Below, one piece after another: positions 45,279 through 57,379 of a stretch of DNA of 64,000 nt. The stretch is taken from NCBI GenBank assembly GCA_949358305.1, contig OX442317.1, forward strand, positions 7,196,186 to 7,260,185, written 5' to 3'. A program made the position numbers and the translations under genes. The stretch is from Strigamia acuminata. Its lineage: Eukaryota > Arthropoda > Chilopoda > Geophilomorpha > Linotaeniidae. The notes under the pieces are model-generated. The model was not told where the DNA came from. It made no database searches and saw nothing but the letters and a program-made list of their open reading frames with translations. Positions within the stretch are counted from its first letter, which is position 1; each line of letters begins with the position of its first letter.

Positions 45279-46302
45279 TCTGCGACAAAACTGGGTGCGT
45301 TTAACAATCGATGTCATCTTAGAATCGAATAAATACGGCATACCTTTGCTTTGTTTTGATGTACAACTTTCTTGTATTCTTGCATGCAGTCACAACACAC
45401 AATATTCTTTATTGTTGTAAATGTGTGAGTGTAAATCAAGTTCTGCAAATTCCACGGCTATTACTAAATAATCGACGTTGTTTGTATCTGGCTTATTTGT
45501 TGTGCAGAACTGAAGACAACAATCTATGTTGTGTCATAAATTAACTTCATTGTATCTAAGAATATATAGGACATGTCTGAAGCCACCTGCTTGATTCACT
45601 CATGTCTGCAATTGATGTATTGTTTGGGGGATGCACTATTGTTGATGAAGATAAATTACTTGTCATTTTAGATTGATCAAGTGACGAGTTTCACTGATGA
45701 ACAAATAGATGGCTGTGTAAAAGGCAACACAATTTACAATACATAAATTGAAAAGTAAATCCAGAACAAAAATGGCAGCCATTAATTCTTAAAATGGTGG
45801 AAAAGTTCTAGAAAGAAGCTCTGGGCGGTTGACCAGGCAGGAACTGGACAGCCGAGGTGTCCTTTAATGTGGAGCGTGATATTTACGCGCCTTTTGGGAC
45901 CGAGGCAAGAAACTAATCCGCAAAGACTGAGATTGTTTGTTTATGGTGAAAGAAAAATAGATACTGAGTTAAAGTACTTTAAAGGTGTGGTATTCAATTT
46001 ACGTTCTAATTTTTAAAAAAAAAATATTTTTTTTGATTAATTTTAATGAATAAATTGGTTTGAATGCAAAAGAAAAAAATATTTGTATATAAAAAAGAGG
46101 TGGAGCAGGATGTTTTTGTAATGAAATGAAATAGAGGTTATTATTCATGTCTTGTTTACGTTTTTTTTATTTGACAAGATTAAGGAAAAGGTTTTTCTTT
46201 AAGTCTTGGAATCGTTAGATGGAGTGGAAAAATTTCTCTTGTAGGGGCTCTGAAGTTCTCCTTTTCTATAATTTTTTTTTTATATTTTTATATTTTTTTT
46301 AG
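45279..46302. other. Non-coding stretch, nothing recognised
   Basis: AT-rich, with A/T runs at 46012-46030. Overlapping + strand frames at 45220-45544 have no domain. Confidence 0.45.
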
Positions 46303-46366
46303 GAAAAGGAAATTTTGTCCGCTGTTTCCTTGTTCGTGAAAACATTGATTTATGTGTTCACTTTCG
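46303..46366 (+). CDS. Candidate internal exon (exon-like 2), unknown protein
   Basis: Sixty-four bases between a T-rich acceptor (TATATTTTTTTTAG|G) and a donor TTCG|GTAAGC. Two frames are open. Frame 0 reads EKEILSAVSLFVKTLIYVFT and leaves one base. The other reads KGNFVRCFLVRENIDLCVHF and leaves two. Frame 0 follows in phase from the candidate at 29849-29891 and leads in phase into 55423-55469. There is no family match. The longer open frame through the donor (46315-46566) also has no domain. Confidence 0.2.
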
Positions 46367-47237
46367 GTAAGCGGCAAACGGAGCCTCACTGGCAGCATTC
46401 GCGTGAATTTCGTTTTAATGTCGCAGTACGAGAAAGGAAAATGAAAAAATTGTCGAAATGCTTGATATTTTCGACCTGTTGTAGGGGCTTAGAATTAATT
46501 TGGAAAACGATGAACGGTTGGTGCACAAAGTGCTTATTCCACTCCTGGGAGAGGGTCAAGTTGTGAGGGAGCGGAAATCTCGTTTAATCTCGTCTCAAAA
46601 CTCAGTGAAAAAGGGCATCAAGTGGCCTCTGGAGAAAGAAATTGGCATAATAAAAGTTGGAGGCTATTTTTCAAGCTTGAATGTGCAGGGAGGAATTTTG
46701 TGAGGCTGTGAAAGGTTCCATTTATCTAATAAAGATAGATAGCTGATTTTATGAGCTAAGTCTTTTGCAGTCCCCGTGGCTATCAAAAGGCTTGTCAATA
46801 CACCGAGTGCATCTTTGTAGTTGCAGATCAATAAGTGTTTTCTTGATAAGATTGATTAGGCTTTCAGAAATTTCCTTGAATCAAACGTTATTTATGATCA
46901 GTGGAACAACACCAGGGGTTCGCGAAGCTGGGACATGGGAGAAGTCGGGCGAAACCGCTCCGAATCGAGGCCACTGACAAACAATAAGTGAAGGCGGCAG
47001 AATAGATTTTTATTCAGCATTTGTACTCGCATGGCAACAAACACATCACGGTTGTTTTTCGTTCTTGTCTGATTAACGTGAAAATCATCCCACATCGGGT
47101 GCGATGGATTAACATCGTGCAATTGGTAGAAGAGAATGGTTTTATCGTGAACCAAGGATAACATTGTAGTACTACAGTATTAACTAATTATACATGACAA
47201 ATAAATATTTTTGTTGAGAAATAGATTGACTATCCAG
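46367..47237. other. Non-coding stretch, nothing recognised
   Basis: Open frames at 46500-46703, 46765-46977 and 46898-47164 have no recognised content. Confidence 0.4.
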
Positions 47238-47370
47238 AACCGGTACCAATACCGGTGCCAGTACCGCTTTCGGTGGTAGTACCGCCCCCAATACGGGTGC
47301 CCATTTTTCATTTGAGACCGGAACCGAATATAGTAACGGAAAAAAATTTCAGTACCGAATACCGGTACCA
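47238..47370. repeat. ACCGGTACC-type degenerate tandem repeat
   Basis: Repeated variants of CCGGTACCAATA (CCGGTACCAATA, CCGGTGCCAGTA, CCGCCCCCAATA, CCGAATACCGGTACC) occur over about 130 bases. Both strands stay open because of the ~12-base period, giving false frames at 47180-47517. Confidence 0.7.
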
Positions 47371-47939
47371 TGAAAACTGTCCGATACTGCAATCCATAAC
47401 CACATCTTTCTCCAACTTGTTTTTCTGCGGTATTTCCAGTACACGGTGCAAGGTCCTCAAGAATGTTGTTCCACAGATCGTGGCTTGAATGGCCCCACAA
47501 AGGCGTGATGATGTCAAAATTCAGTTTATTTGGACTTCTGAGATATTTGTATGGGTTGTCATTTTGCTATTATAAAATGATGTCATATTTTGGCTGGATT
47601 AGATTAGCAATGCATCAAATGGCTCTGGTTCATAAATCAACAAATTGGAATGCAGTGTTAGACCTCTGTTAACACATTTTTGAGGTTCCTGACCACTTGG
47701 AATGTGTGCCTGCAGGTCTAGTGCATCTTGTGTTTGCAAACCATTGTCTCCAGAAAGCCCATAACATCCCACTGTGGTCGATTACCAGCAGATTATGTAA
47801 TTAACACTAGAATCGATCAAAAAAATAAAAGTCAATGAACAGCTGAAGAAAACAAAGGAGTGTGATAAAATTTTAAAAAAAGCAAGATAAATATCTCATT
47901 TTTCATTTTGGTTCTTTTGTCTTTATTCTTATTTTTTAG
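47371..47939. other. Non-coding stretch, nothing recognised
   Basis: Unique AT-rich sequence with no recognised element. Confidence 0.4.
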
Positions 47940-48047
47940 TTAGATGAGATTACGCTGACAGCTAAAGTTGATCGACTGTTCAGTCTGGCGAGCTGGGATC
48001 TTCTGTGGCCACAAAACACATTCCAGGGAAAATATGAGACTTGTTGA
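47940..48047 (+). CDS. Candidate terminal exon, unknown protein
   Basis: A strong acceptor (TCTTTATTCTTATTTTTTAG|T) opens a segment with 35 sense codons and then TGA. Only frame 0 is open, and it includes LDEITLTAKVDRLFSLASWD. Its amino-acid composition looks more protein-like than most frames here, and local G+C is raised. It would join in phase to the candidate at 29849-29891 but not to the one at 46303-46366. No family is recognised. Confidence 0.22.
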   Translation, partial: LDEITLTAKVDRLFSLASWDLLWPQNTFQGKYETC

Positions 48048-49344
48048 ACGAAGCTACTGAAATTGAAAGTTAGCCATAGCATAAACTTACAACATGTGAC
48101 GCAAACAAGTTGCGCACCCTAGTGGAAAAATTGGGTACTCTTACTCGTTTAAATGATTGATGAAATTTATAAATTCAGTCTCTAATCAGCACTGCAAATA
48201 CAATCTCGAGTTACGTTGTGAAACAACAAGTTTTCTTTTTGTTCCTTTTAAATTAATTGTAAAGACTTGAGTACAACACACATAAAACTAATTCTTCTAT
48301 AATTAAAATTTAATGGATCCATTAGCGTTAAAAGAAGAAATTTTTTCAAAAACAAAAGAAAAAAGAAAAAAGAAAAACTTGAATTTAAAATTTATTGGAG
48401 AACAGTGTGTTAAATTCTCATCTCGTCTTTGATGGGCTGTGAAGTGGGCGCAAATATATTTCCACCCGTGAACTTGGCATGGTCAGAGGCAGTAATTGTA
48501 TTTGACCACTGTCCACTTTCATTCTTCCCCACTGCTCTGTCTTGCGGGTGCCTAGAGTGAAGAGAAGTTGTTAATCGTCTCCCATTTTCCGCTCTTCCTC
48601 TGTCACATCTGTGGCAGCATACAAAACAGATTTATCCAAGCCTAGAGGCTCTTACATTCTCTTTGCTTTTGCCTTTCTTCTCGCTTTCTCTTTTCTACCG
48701 ACCCAACATACCTCTGTGCTGCCGTCGTGTTCCCTTTTTTGTGCATTTATTTCCGGTTGAGAGTAATCTCATTAAATTCACTTCTTTTGGTGACGGCTGG
48801 ATGGGTTCGTTTTCTATTGATTTGGCTCGAGAAATAAAAAAAATAGAAAAAATAAAAAAGAAGAAGAAGAATCTCAAGTTTTGGCCACATTGATTGTCTA
48901 GAAGCGAGATCAAATCCTCCTGGATAAGCACGTTGAGAAAAATAACACGGTCAGAGGGGGGGGAAGTATTAAAGAATAATATTATCAACCGCGGTCAAGA
49001 AGGCAAGTGCATCATCGTTTGGCTGCTGAGAAGCGATGGCGATAAAATTTTAATTTTATTGTTAAATAAATGAGGAATTTTCCCACAGCAACACTAAAAT
49101 TTTTAATTTTATTATTTTTTTTTAATTCTTTGATTTTGAGATGAATTTTCAATTTTTAATTGGATTTTATTTAGAGTGATATTTTAAGTTTTTAGCGTAG
49201 GAATGCGTGCATGTTTAATAAGATTTTGGTAGCACGCAGCAGTGTTTGAGTGAATCTTGGAATAAGTTACCTCCACGTCATGAAATTTTTATGAAATTTG
49301 GGTTTTGTTTCCGTGTTAGCGACTTCAGTTTGGTTATAAATTCT
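48048..49344. other. Non-coding stretch, nothing recognised
   Basis: Opposite-strand frames at 48663-48988 are shadows over A/T-rich sequence. A pyrimidine-rich strip lies at 48650-48705. Confidence 0.4.
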
Positions 49345-49785
49345 CTGGTGTTTTTCAACCTTTTGACTTTGTGTGAAATTGCATCATGGAATGAGCATTG
49401 GGAAAGTTGTGCGTACAAATGTAATTCTACTTTCGGCTGTATGTGAAAGTAAATAAGTCTTTCGACGTTGCAGGTACTTTTAACAAATTAGTTTGAAGAA
49501 TTGGAGAATCGATGCGCATCAAAACCGAAATGTATAAAGAAATAATTTTTTTTTTCATCTTATATGCCAATTTGCATTTTCTGAAAAATTATTAGACAGA
49601 AAACCAAATTCCACAATTTTTTGCGCAAAACATTCAATAACATCTAGTTTGCATTTTTACAGTACCGAATGTGCAATTTTCTATGTTTATGGTATATAAA
49701 AACTCGACATAATTTTATGGGAGGTGTGAGAAAATATTTTGAGAATCTAAGGGGTGCCGGACTCCAAAAAGGTTAAGAGCCACCG
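49345..49785. mobile_element. hAT-like non-autonomous element
   Basis: The left end CTGGTGTTTTTCAACCTTTT and the inverted right end CGGTGGCTCTTAACCTTTTT are variants of the CAGTGGTTCTCAACCTTTTT terminus typical of hAT elements. The right end also has GGGTGCCGGACTCC before it, as in many such MITEs. There is no transposase. No 8-bp duplication could be recognised, so the ends have diverged or the boundaries are off by a few bases. Confidence 0.55.
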
Positions 49786-51456
49786 AGTTAGAGGTCCATC
49801 GATGACGTTCTCTTTTTGGCACAAGCTATCGCAAAAAAGTTAGAAAGTTAGATCGATGGTAACCTACTTCGCCATGTTATTTTTGTCCTGTGCGCTTATA
49901 CAGTATAAAGAATGTATAAATGCTCGCTTTATTGCATGATTCAACAGACACCGCGTGTGTATACTCAAGTCTGAGCATATGTATTCAAACGCACTTTTCT
50001 GATTTTCCTACTGTTTGTGTGGCTCTTGGTACTTCTCCAGTGTGACTTACCGGCTAATATACTGGGTGGAGTTTACTTTGGCTGGCCAAGCTCTTATATT
50101 TTAATGTTTTACATTTATTTAGATAAATATGTGTGCACTGACAAAATTAGGTTTTTAATAATACAATTATATTACCGTACAGTACAACAAATATTTACAA
50201 TAAATATGTACTATAGTACTTTAAAGAAAAATTAAAAAGGTCACCAGGTGTCACTCATATGGCAAGGCTGCGTACAGACTGAATCTCCAGTCTAAAAATT
50301 CACAAAAACCATAATCTCAGAGAAATTTAATTACCAAACATACAAGAGAATTAAATGGAACTTGCTTCACGAAGTCAATTCTCTGAAAGGGAGGAAAACA
50401 AATGATCAGAAAATAGCAATAAAATAAATAAATAAATAAATAAATAGTGTTGGCAATATTTATTTACTTAATGTAATCATAGTTTTGCTTCATAAAACTA
50501 GCAAAACTGGAATTTTCAAACTGATTTTAGACAGTTTTGTAGAAATAAACTTTTGGATATTATGAATGGGAGTTTTGTTTACTTCGAGGGTCATCGCAGG
50601 TTAGATAATCTCAATAATATAATAAATGGAAAATTGGATGCAAATTATGCGTATATACTGAAACATGTTTTCGTAGTTGCTGGGAACACATTGCATTTTG
50701 ACTGAAGCCTGAGTAAACAGACCCATGCACGAGGTCAAGTGGGAACTGGAGGCTTGGAGAATCTTGGTAATTAACCAGTGGGTGTTGTGTAAACAAATTG
50801 ATGGATGGTATATAAGATTTTGGAATTTTGATTATCCAAGATGCAGTTAATTTTACCTTTTCCTAATGAAGTGACCATTTTGTAAAAAGAATTGGCAAGT
50901 AATTGCTGTGTTTGTTGATAGCAACTAGCGAGTTAATTTTATTTGTGTTGTGACTTCATAATTGCACAAACTTGTGTGCTTAATATTGTTTTGCAAAAGT
51001 CTAAATTTGACTTTTCTGATTCTGGTTATTAAATTATATTTATGTAAATCTGTTGGGGGTGATGAGATTCTGCACGGCAACAGATGACAGCACTTGGTGC
51101 GTGATTTAATAATGCAAAACTCGTTTTATTTAATATGAAAATAAATATCAAAGAAATATTTCTTGTCTCAGAACGAGATGTGTGAACAGCACTTGATTTA
51201 AGAACAATTTTCAAATAACTTTTATTGAAACTGGAGTCGATAATAATAATTAGTGTTGTGTTTTGAGACTTGGCTCATTTATGAGTGACCCACCTGTTTG
51301 TGACCTACTGTCGCGATCTGATCAAAGCAATTATCGTGATTGGTTGCTTATATCTAAGACTTATGGTTGAACAATAAATATATACTTTGGTTCGCAAATC
51401 AATACTAACTAATTTATTTAAACACTGAATGGAAATGATTATCACAATTTGTGATA
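49786..51456. other. Non-coding stretch, nothing recognised
   Basis: Includes an AATA microsatellite at 50424-50447. Frames at 50017-50235, 50611-50796 and 51029-51214 have no support. Confidence 0.45.
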
Positions 51457-51460
51457 TTAA

Positions 51461-51926
51461 GGGGTTTCATTAAATGAGCGATTATTGTGATTAGTTGATT
51501 ATTGCAATAATCGTAATCACTCAATTATTGAGGGCCCAACGAAAATCTGATTATGTGATTATTGCTCCGATGGGCGGAATTGTTTAAATTGTAATCTAAA
51601 TACGTTGAAATTGTTTAAAAAAAAGTTTCTATAAATAATAATTGCAACTACCTAACTGGTTTCATGTGTTCAGTTTAACCTAAACTGAGTTTGTTGTACC
51701 TTGTGTAGTTGAAGCGGGTCTGGCACCGCCATGTTGGTTTCAGTTGAGAGAACACTTATAATCGGGCCAAGTCAGCAGAAAATCATGGTTTGGGGTGATT
51801 ACTTGATTAGTTGCTTATTTGATGAAATGATTATTCTCGGGATTGGTTGAATCCAGTCACATAACACATCAAGTAATCGACTAATCAAAGTAATCAAAGT
51901 AATCAACTAATCGCTCATGTAACCCC
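51461..51926. mobile_element. TTAA-flanked MITE (piggyBac or Kolobok type)
   Basis: TTAA flanks both ends (51457-51460, 51927-51930). The left end is GGGGTTTCATTAAATGAGCG and the inverted right end GGGGTTACATGAGCGATTAG. Both lead into repeats of GATTAGTTGATTA. The interior is rich in the same TGATTA/TAATCA motif on both strands. A precise TTAA duplication is characteristic of piggyBac and Kolobok elements. The GGG start differs from the usual piggyBac CCC. There is no transposase. Confidence 0.75.
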
Positions 51927-51930
51927 TTAA

Positions 51931-52370
51931 TTTACAACAGACACTTAGCAATAATTAAACAGAATGAGTACAGAAATGAAACAGAATTTCTCTGCTTGAG
52001 AAATAATCTGCTCGTGTATCGGAGTTCAGATTAAACAAATACTGGAATTCCCGTTCAACTGACCACTAACAGATACAGCGGTGAAATCCCTTTGTTGGTC
52101 AACTAGCGGCTACAGCAGTTGACCCGGTGTCACACAGAAATGGACTAAATTTCGCTGTCTTTTGATAAAAGACACTAACTATTCCTTTTATCTTTTATAG
52201 CAAATGTGGCTTAGAATAGCAGGCTAGTTATTCTAAGCAATGAGTCCAATAAATCAAACAGAATGTTCTCCAAATTAATCCAAAAATAATGTTGTATTTT
52301 CAAGAGTGATTTTTCAGAGATGTTTCATGTTCAATTTGTGGTTTCAGACTGAGGAGAATTTCTCACTCTG
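51931..52370. other. Non-coding stretch, nothing recognised
   Basis: Unique sequence with small imperfect inverted repeats only. Confidence 0.4.
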
Positions 52371-52509
52371 CAGGAAGTAGCATTTCCTGTGTTCAATTTA
52401 ACATAATTCCCATAAAAACATAGGAGCTACATCCTGTGTAAACTACATAATATTCCTTACTCAAAATAGTAAGGATTTACCTTATTTTCACAGGAAATGG
52501 CATTTCCTG
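52371..52509. mobile_element. 139-bp foldback MITE with palindromic termini
   Basis: The ends are CAGGAAGTAGCATTTCCTGT and, inverted, CAGGAAATGCCATTTCCTGT (18 of the 21 terminal bases match), and each terminus is itself nearly palindromic (AGGAAATG.CATTTCCT). A further hairpin, CCTTACTCAAAATAGTAAGG, sits inside. Target duplication was not recognised. Confidence 0.65.
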
Positions 52510-54549
52510 AAAAGCAATTAGCTTACTGGATCTCCATGGCAACCCCCTTGGCGCCAGTACCAGCATAAATACTACTGCACTGCACACTGCAAATGGCGCC
52601 TAGCTTGTGAGAGGAGGAGGCATTGTTTTGATGAAGTGATGTCATGAATGCTCTCCAACTTTCTGTTTCGCATCTTGCTCCACCAATAACCAAAACATTG
52701 ACGGAAAGTGAAAAAAAATTTAGTGTAAGCATACGCTTTTTTCCCACAATTCCTCAGTTTTCAGTCTAGTATATTTAGGTCTGTGGTCTAATATATCCTT
52801 TTCTTTGTTAAATAAATCAGTTGATCTAAACATTCTAATCTTTGTGGTCGCCGAATCAGTTTCAATCCATCGTGAATCGTCAATATTTACGAGGAATTGT
52901 ATTTCAACTAACTTTAGTCATTTTTTTTAACTGAAATTTCCTGCCTGATTTTGGTCTAGGCGAAAAATTATGGAAGTTATTAAGACTGAAGCAGGTGGCA
53001 TAAAGTAGTCTGATTACTAGCGAATGAGCGAGAAGCACAGACTTGTGTCAGATTTCGATCAATTTTTCATAAGATTAAAACGTGCAGATTTAAAGTGAAG
53101 TTTATTGATTTAAACCAGAGTTGATTGTAATTAATGAGATTTTTTCCCAAAGATCTGGGTTTATTCAATGCATTATACAGGGGGTTCTGAACTGTTGAGA
53201 GCCATTCGGTGTACGGCCTTAGGCCGATTTGAGTCGCAGAACGAACGTCAGCTAATTAATGAAACCAGTTGAGGGATCATAAATATCAATCGCATATGTT
53301 TTCCAATACTGAACGTGACGTTGAGGCGCTAAATGTAAATTTGTTGTGATTGCCCAGAAAGTGGGGCATTACAGATGTCATTTCAAGGGGCCAAATACAT
53401 CCATTTGGTCTTTTTTCTTTTTATTTACTGGAATGTCTCAACTGCCAGTAGAGTTTGTTTAATGCGACAGTTTTGTTTATTTAATCGCCCTAAGTGGTTG
53501 GAATGACATGATGAAGCTTCAATTAAACTTGCAAGTGGAATGTGGAAAGAAACTTAGGTTCTGAATACCTCTAATGTTTGCACTTAAAGATGTCCAGAGT
53601 ACACCTGTGAAGTTGTTTGCATTTTCGATGCAAATCCATATTAGTCCGAGTTGGGCACTTAGCAGCTTACTGCTGTACAGTGGAGCTTACATTGGGGGCG
53701 TGGGGAGTGGTTTTCAAGCATCTGCCCTCTGACCAGCAAAATAAAAGGTTTTGTCTTTATACTTTGAAACATGTTCGTACATTTAATTATCGTATCAAGT
53801 TCACAAAGAATTTCTGGGTAAAATATTAAAAGGTGAGTCTTTCGTCTGTGAAGTCGGAAATAAGAAGTGCTCTTAATTAGTCTTATTCTTATTAGTATGA
53901 ATCATGTGGTAATTGTCGACTTGTGTAGTAACACAATGATGTATTTTGATACATTCGTTTGCCATTGTTTTCCCTTGAAACGTGTAGAATAGAATATTTA
54001 GTTGAATAACGAACGTATTGTCTTGCTTCATTCTCTAAATTTGTGAACAATACACGTCTTTACAAATGGATAAATCCAACTTTAACAATTGTCGTGAAGT
54101 GATCGTTTCCCGTTGGAAAGTAATGATTTACAATAGGTGCTTTCATTCCTAGGAGGATAAGTGACAAGTGGTTCTTTTAGTGTTCTCGTAATGAGGAAGA
54201 TGGATGCTGGATGGCAACGTAATGATCGAGGTGCTTAGATGGTTGAATGTTCGCTGCAATACTTTATGCAGTAATGTTTAAGCACATGGCATTTGTTATC
54301 TGATATTCGGATATCTGATTCCAATCAGATTTCTGACTTTTGAATTATTTAAATAAAGATATATATTTTAATATAACACAAGACAGAGTCATTAGAGGTT
54401 CTGCAATTGCACTTTTTATAAATATAACTTATAGATTTATGAGCTATAAGTTAGAAGTTCATTCATTTTGCGATTCCACTTTTTTGTAACTTATAACTTT
54501 TATGTATAAAAGCTAAAAGTGATATCTGTTGCAACAATTAGTCATTAAT
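52510..54549. other. Non-coding stretch, nothing recognised
   Basis: Frames at 52523-52747 (minus) and 53617-53829 (plus, ending just before a GTGAGT) have no domain. Confidence 0.4.
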
Positions 54550-54557
54550 GTCATGTC

Positions 54558-54712
54558 CGGGGCTAGACTGGGAACAAATTTATTGCTGGGAAATCTCGGT
54601 GTCCGGGCCACAATTAATGAAGTCGGGACAGGCCACAGCGGGCCGCGACAGGCTACAGCGGCCGCGGGCCACCGGGAAACTCCCGGTAGCCCGCCGGGCC
54701 AGTCCAGCACTG
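54558..54712. mobile_element. GC-rich MITE with perfect 8-bp target duplication
   Basis: GTCATGTC occurs on both sides (54550-54557 and 54713-54720). The inverted right terminus is CAGTGCTGGACTGGCCC and the left is CGGGGCTAGACTGGGAA, sharing GCT.GACTGG. The 155-bp body is strikingly GC-rich against an AT-rich background, with a ~20-base direct repeat (GACAGGCCACAGCGGGCCGC, GACAGGCTACAGCGGCCGC) and the palindrome CCGGGAAACTCCCGG. An 8-bp duplication points to the hAT or P superfamily. The GGACTGGCC terminus recalls MITEs that are common in animal genomes. Confidence 0.8.
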
Positions 54713-54720
54713 GTCATGTC

Positions 54721-55422
54721 TTAAATTAGATTTGTGATGTCATTCTATCGTAATGGCAACTGGGTAGACAGGTAAACAAATGTTAAGGTTAGAAATCCAA
54801 AATCATAAATCTAATTATTGAAATTTATAGAACATGATATAGCATTTTTATATGTTTATGGGATTATTAAATTCCAAGAATATTATGATTATCTTGAAAT
54901 ATTCAATATTGTTACGTATACACTCATCCCCTGAACCACGTAACAATATATTGCAAGGGAGTTACAATAGCGGGCGATGTTTTAGCGTAACAAATAGTTT
55001 AGGGACAATTCTCACAAATGCGTAATGTTTTCTATTGTTTTTTTTAAAAAATGAAATTCTATGCATTTATTCTTCTAAAAAACCATGGCAACATGAAAGA
55101 TTAATCTCTTTAAACAAGGATTTATGATTTTGATTTTAAAAAAAACATAACATTAAGTTGGGATCGACGTTAAAGTTAGGTTTATCGCGAGAAATATTTC
55201 TGTTTGCGAATGCACCTATTGATTTGAATAAGATTTCTTCTCGGCATTAAATCACCCATTTACTTTTGTATCAATTTAGTTTGGACGCGTTGAAGCTGAA
55301 AATGTTAGCCATCAAAAACTGATAACATTTTAACGGCTGTTTAGTCGCATTTAATTACCGTCAAGGAATATTCTAAATACCATAACATTTTTTTAATTTT
55401 TTTATTTTTATTTTTATTACAG
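54721..55422. other. Non-coding stretch, nothing recognised
   Basis: AT-rich unique sequence. Confidence 0.4.
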
Positions 55423-55469
55423 GAAAGAAAACTCATTTGTTGATCCTCGTAAAACTTGATGACAAAATT
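55423..55469 (+). CDS. Candidate internal exon (exon-like 3), unknown protein
   Basis: Forty-seven bases between a long T-rich acceptor (TTTTTATTTTTATTACAG|G) and a consensus donor (ATT|GTAAGTTAAA). Only one frame is open. It completes a codon with its first two bases and reads KKTHLLILVKLDDKI, ending in phase 0. That matches the single base left by the 46303-46366 candidate and the phase-0 start of 55918-55995. A further acceptor at 55528 (TTTTCTTTTCCAG) opens a 31-base segment that does not keep the frame. Confidence 0.25.
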
Positions 55470-55917
55470 GTAAGTTAAATTCCCAAGATTTATTTTTACG
55501 GTAGTAATATTTCAATTTTCTTTTCCAGTACTCCAAGTTTTGTCTCGCGTCTCGGTGTCGTAAGGGTTAACGTTTGATACCACTTTAACGCGCAGAAATT
55601 AATATTTATGCCTTAATGCTGACCTGGCTCAGTGATTTCGCTTCAAGGAGAAAGAATTATGAAAGAAGAGAGTCAGCAGTTTGGCTTCATTAATATCGTT
55701 TACGAACGACCTCCTGTTGAGAAAAGAATATAAAAATGTTGTTGATATTTAATTCCGCTTGTGGTACTTTGAAGAGGCGAAATTGACCTAAGCAATTGCA
55801 CAAACAGAGCACACGCTATGTCGGATTTCTTAACGCTTGACATACTTTCTGCAGGTACTAGTTTATTCGTTAATTTTGCAAATTTTAATGGCTTTAATTG
55901 TCTTGTTTTCTTATTAG

Positions 55918-55995
55918 AAACGGCCATCAAAATGTCAGCGAGTTGTTATTGCGGAGAAATTTAGTTGCAAACATACTTCGAAGAAGTTCACTGAG
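55918..55995 (+). CDS. Candidate internal exon (exon-like 4), unknown protein
   Basis: Seventy-eight bases (26 codons, phase 0 to phase 0) between TTGTCTTGTTTTCTTATTAG and GAG|GTAGGT. It reads KRPSKCQRVVIAEKFSCKHT then SKKFTE. It is basic, with two cysteines and a histidine, but these do not make a recognised zinc finger. The local composition is less AT-rich than the flanks. Of the exon-like segments this has the best combination of length, splice sites and composition, but still no family match. Confidence 0.28.
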
Positions 55996-56752
55996 GTAGG
56001 TTAAAGTTTGTTTTGCATGTCTAAAAGATGATTTATTATTCTGAGTGTGGTGTGGTCGAGTCATCATTTTCCTAAAATTTTAAAACAGTTCGCGCCCGGT
56101 AACTTGATGCTAAATTCAAACTGCGCATTCTGTTCTGTGCACAAGATTCACGCAGACGCTTAATTTACTAGGCTTAATATTGCTAAATCAAAGAAAATAA
56201 ATTGTAATAGCAATAAATCAATAAATGCAATAAAATATACAGATCGGAATGACGAGCAATCTCCATTTAGCATCAAGTGCGAAGTATAGTTTAGTCGCAC
56301 TAAAAATTGCTTTTAACTATCGCTTTTAATGTTAAATAATTTAGTATGTGAGCTTAGACGGCAACCGAGTGGAATTCTGAATTAAAAATTAATCAAACAC
56401 AGTGTAATAATAATTAATAGTAATACACTATTGATGAAGTTTGGTTAATTTGCATTCCAAATTAATGCTATTGACGTTTATTATTAATCATTAGTACGGC
56501 TGACACTTAACCAGCGTTTTGGATCTCAGTACTGAGAATGGAACCGCAGACTTCACTCTGCATTGTGGTATCCGGCACTGCTAAATTAAAGAAGGCAAGC
56601 TCTTAAGCAAGACACTGGTTTTGGTGTTTGGATAGAAACCTGTCGACAGTCGAGTCGGCAGGTCTGCGGTTCCAGGCTGGCCATGCTGGTCATCTGTTTC
56701 CATTGGAACGCAGAAGTTAAGCAACAGTTGTTTCTCATCTTAGTTTCATCTA
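55996..56752. other. Non-coding stretch, nothing recognised
   Basis: Unique sequence. 56640-56720 is less AT-rich but holds no frame of note. Confidence 0.4.
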
Positions 56753-56946
56753 GGACGATTAACTACAGGACTTCCCATCCGCCATTTTTTCTGAATCTAA
56801 ATTGTCTTGCAAAAAAATGAAGTAACCACCATCCGTTGTCGCAATGTTAAAACTTTGTGCTGGCAAATGGCGGTGGCGACGATATTAATAGTCATAAAAG
56901 AACAATGCCTCCGCCATTTGTCTGCAAAATGACGTCATTTATACTA

Positions 56947-57372
56947 CCGCCCGTTTAAACGCCCGGGCGTTTAATTCTTTTTTCAGCCGCTGCCCCCGGT
57001 GGCTATTTGAGGCCCGGCGCTAAAATGAACCGGGCGCTTAACCAGAAAAAAATGTAAATTATAAATCTGAAAATTTTTTTTTGGATTACAATTTTTTTAT
57101 TGAATTAAATTTGTATTTTTACAATTTACACGTCCCATTTAGCTAACAAATGGTCCGAAACTGCAAAGGCACCTGGATTTGAAGTGCCAACAATGGCAGC
57201 AGCGTCAATTTTTGTGCAGATTTCATCCAGCGAATTACAACAGTACTGCACGTTATCTGGACGTACCCCGGCGTTAAAACGGGCCAGGCGCCTATAAACT
57301 TTTGGGGTGCTGACTGCCAGGCGCTAAAACGGGGCAGGCGCTTGAATGAACCCGGGCGTTTAAACGGGGCGG
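56947..57372. mobile_element. MITE H nested in element G
   Basis: A 426-bp element with TA on both sides (56945-56946, 57373-57374). The left end is CCGCCCGTTTAAACGCCCGG and the inverted right end CCGCCCCGTTTAAACGCCCG, differing by a one-base indel. The interior reiterates GGCGCTAAAAC-type units (near 57019, 57280, 57330). The middle is AT-rich. This layout, with short GC-rich units repeated inward from the ends, resembles family E. Confidence 0.85.
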
Positions 57373-57379
57373 TACGGTA

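Noticed and set aside
47180-47517. Three overlapping open frames on both strands
   Set aside because: They are products of the ~12-base ACCGGTACC repeat.
55529-55559. 31-base segment after TTTTCTTTTCCAG between exon-like 3 and 4
   Set aside because: Including it would break the reading frame into 55918-55995. Possibly an unused acceptor.
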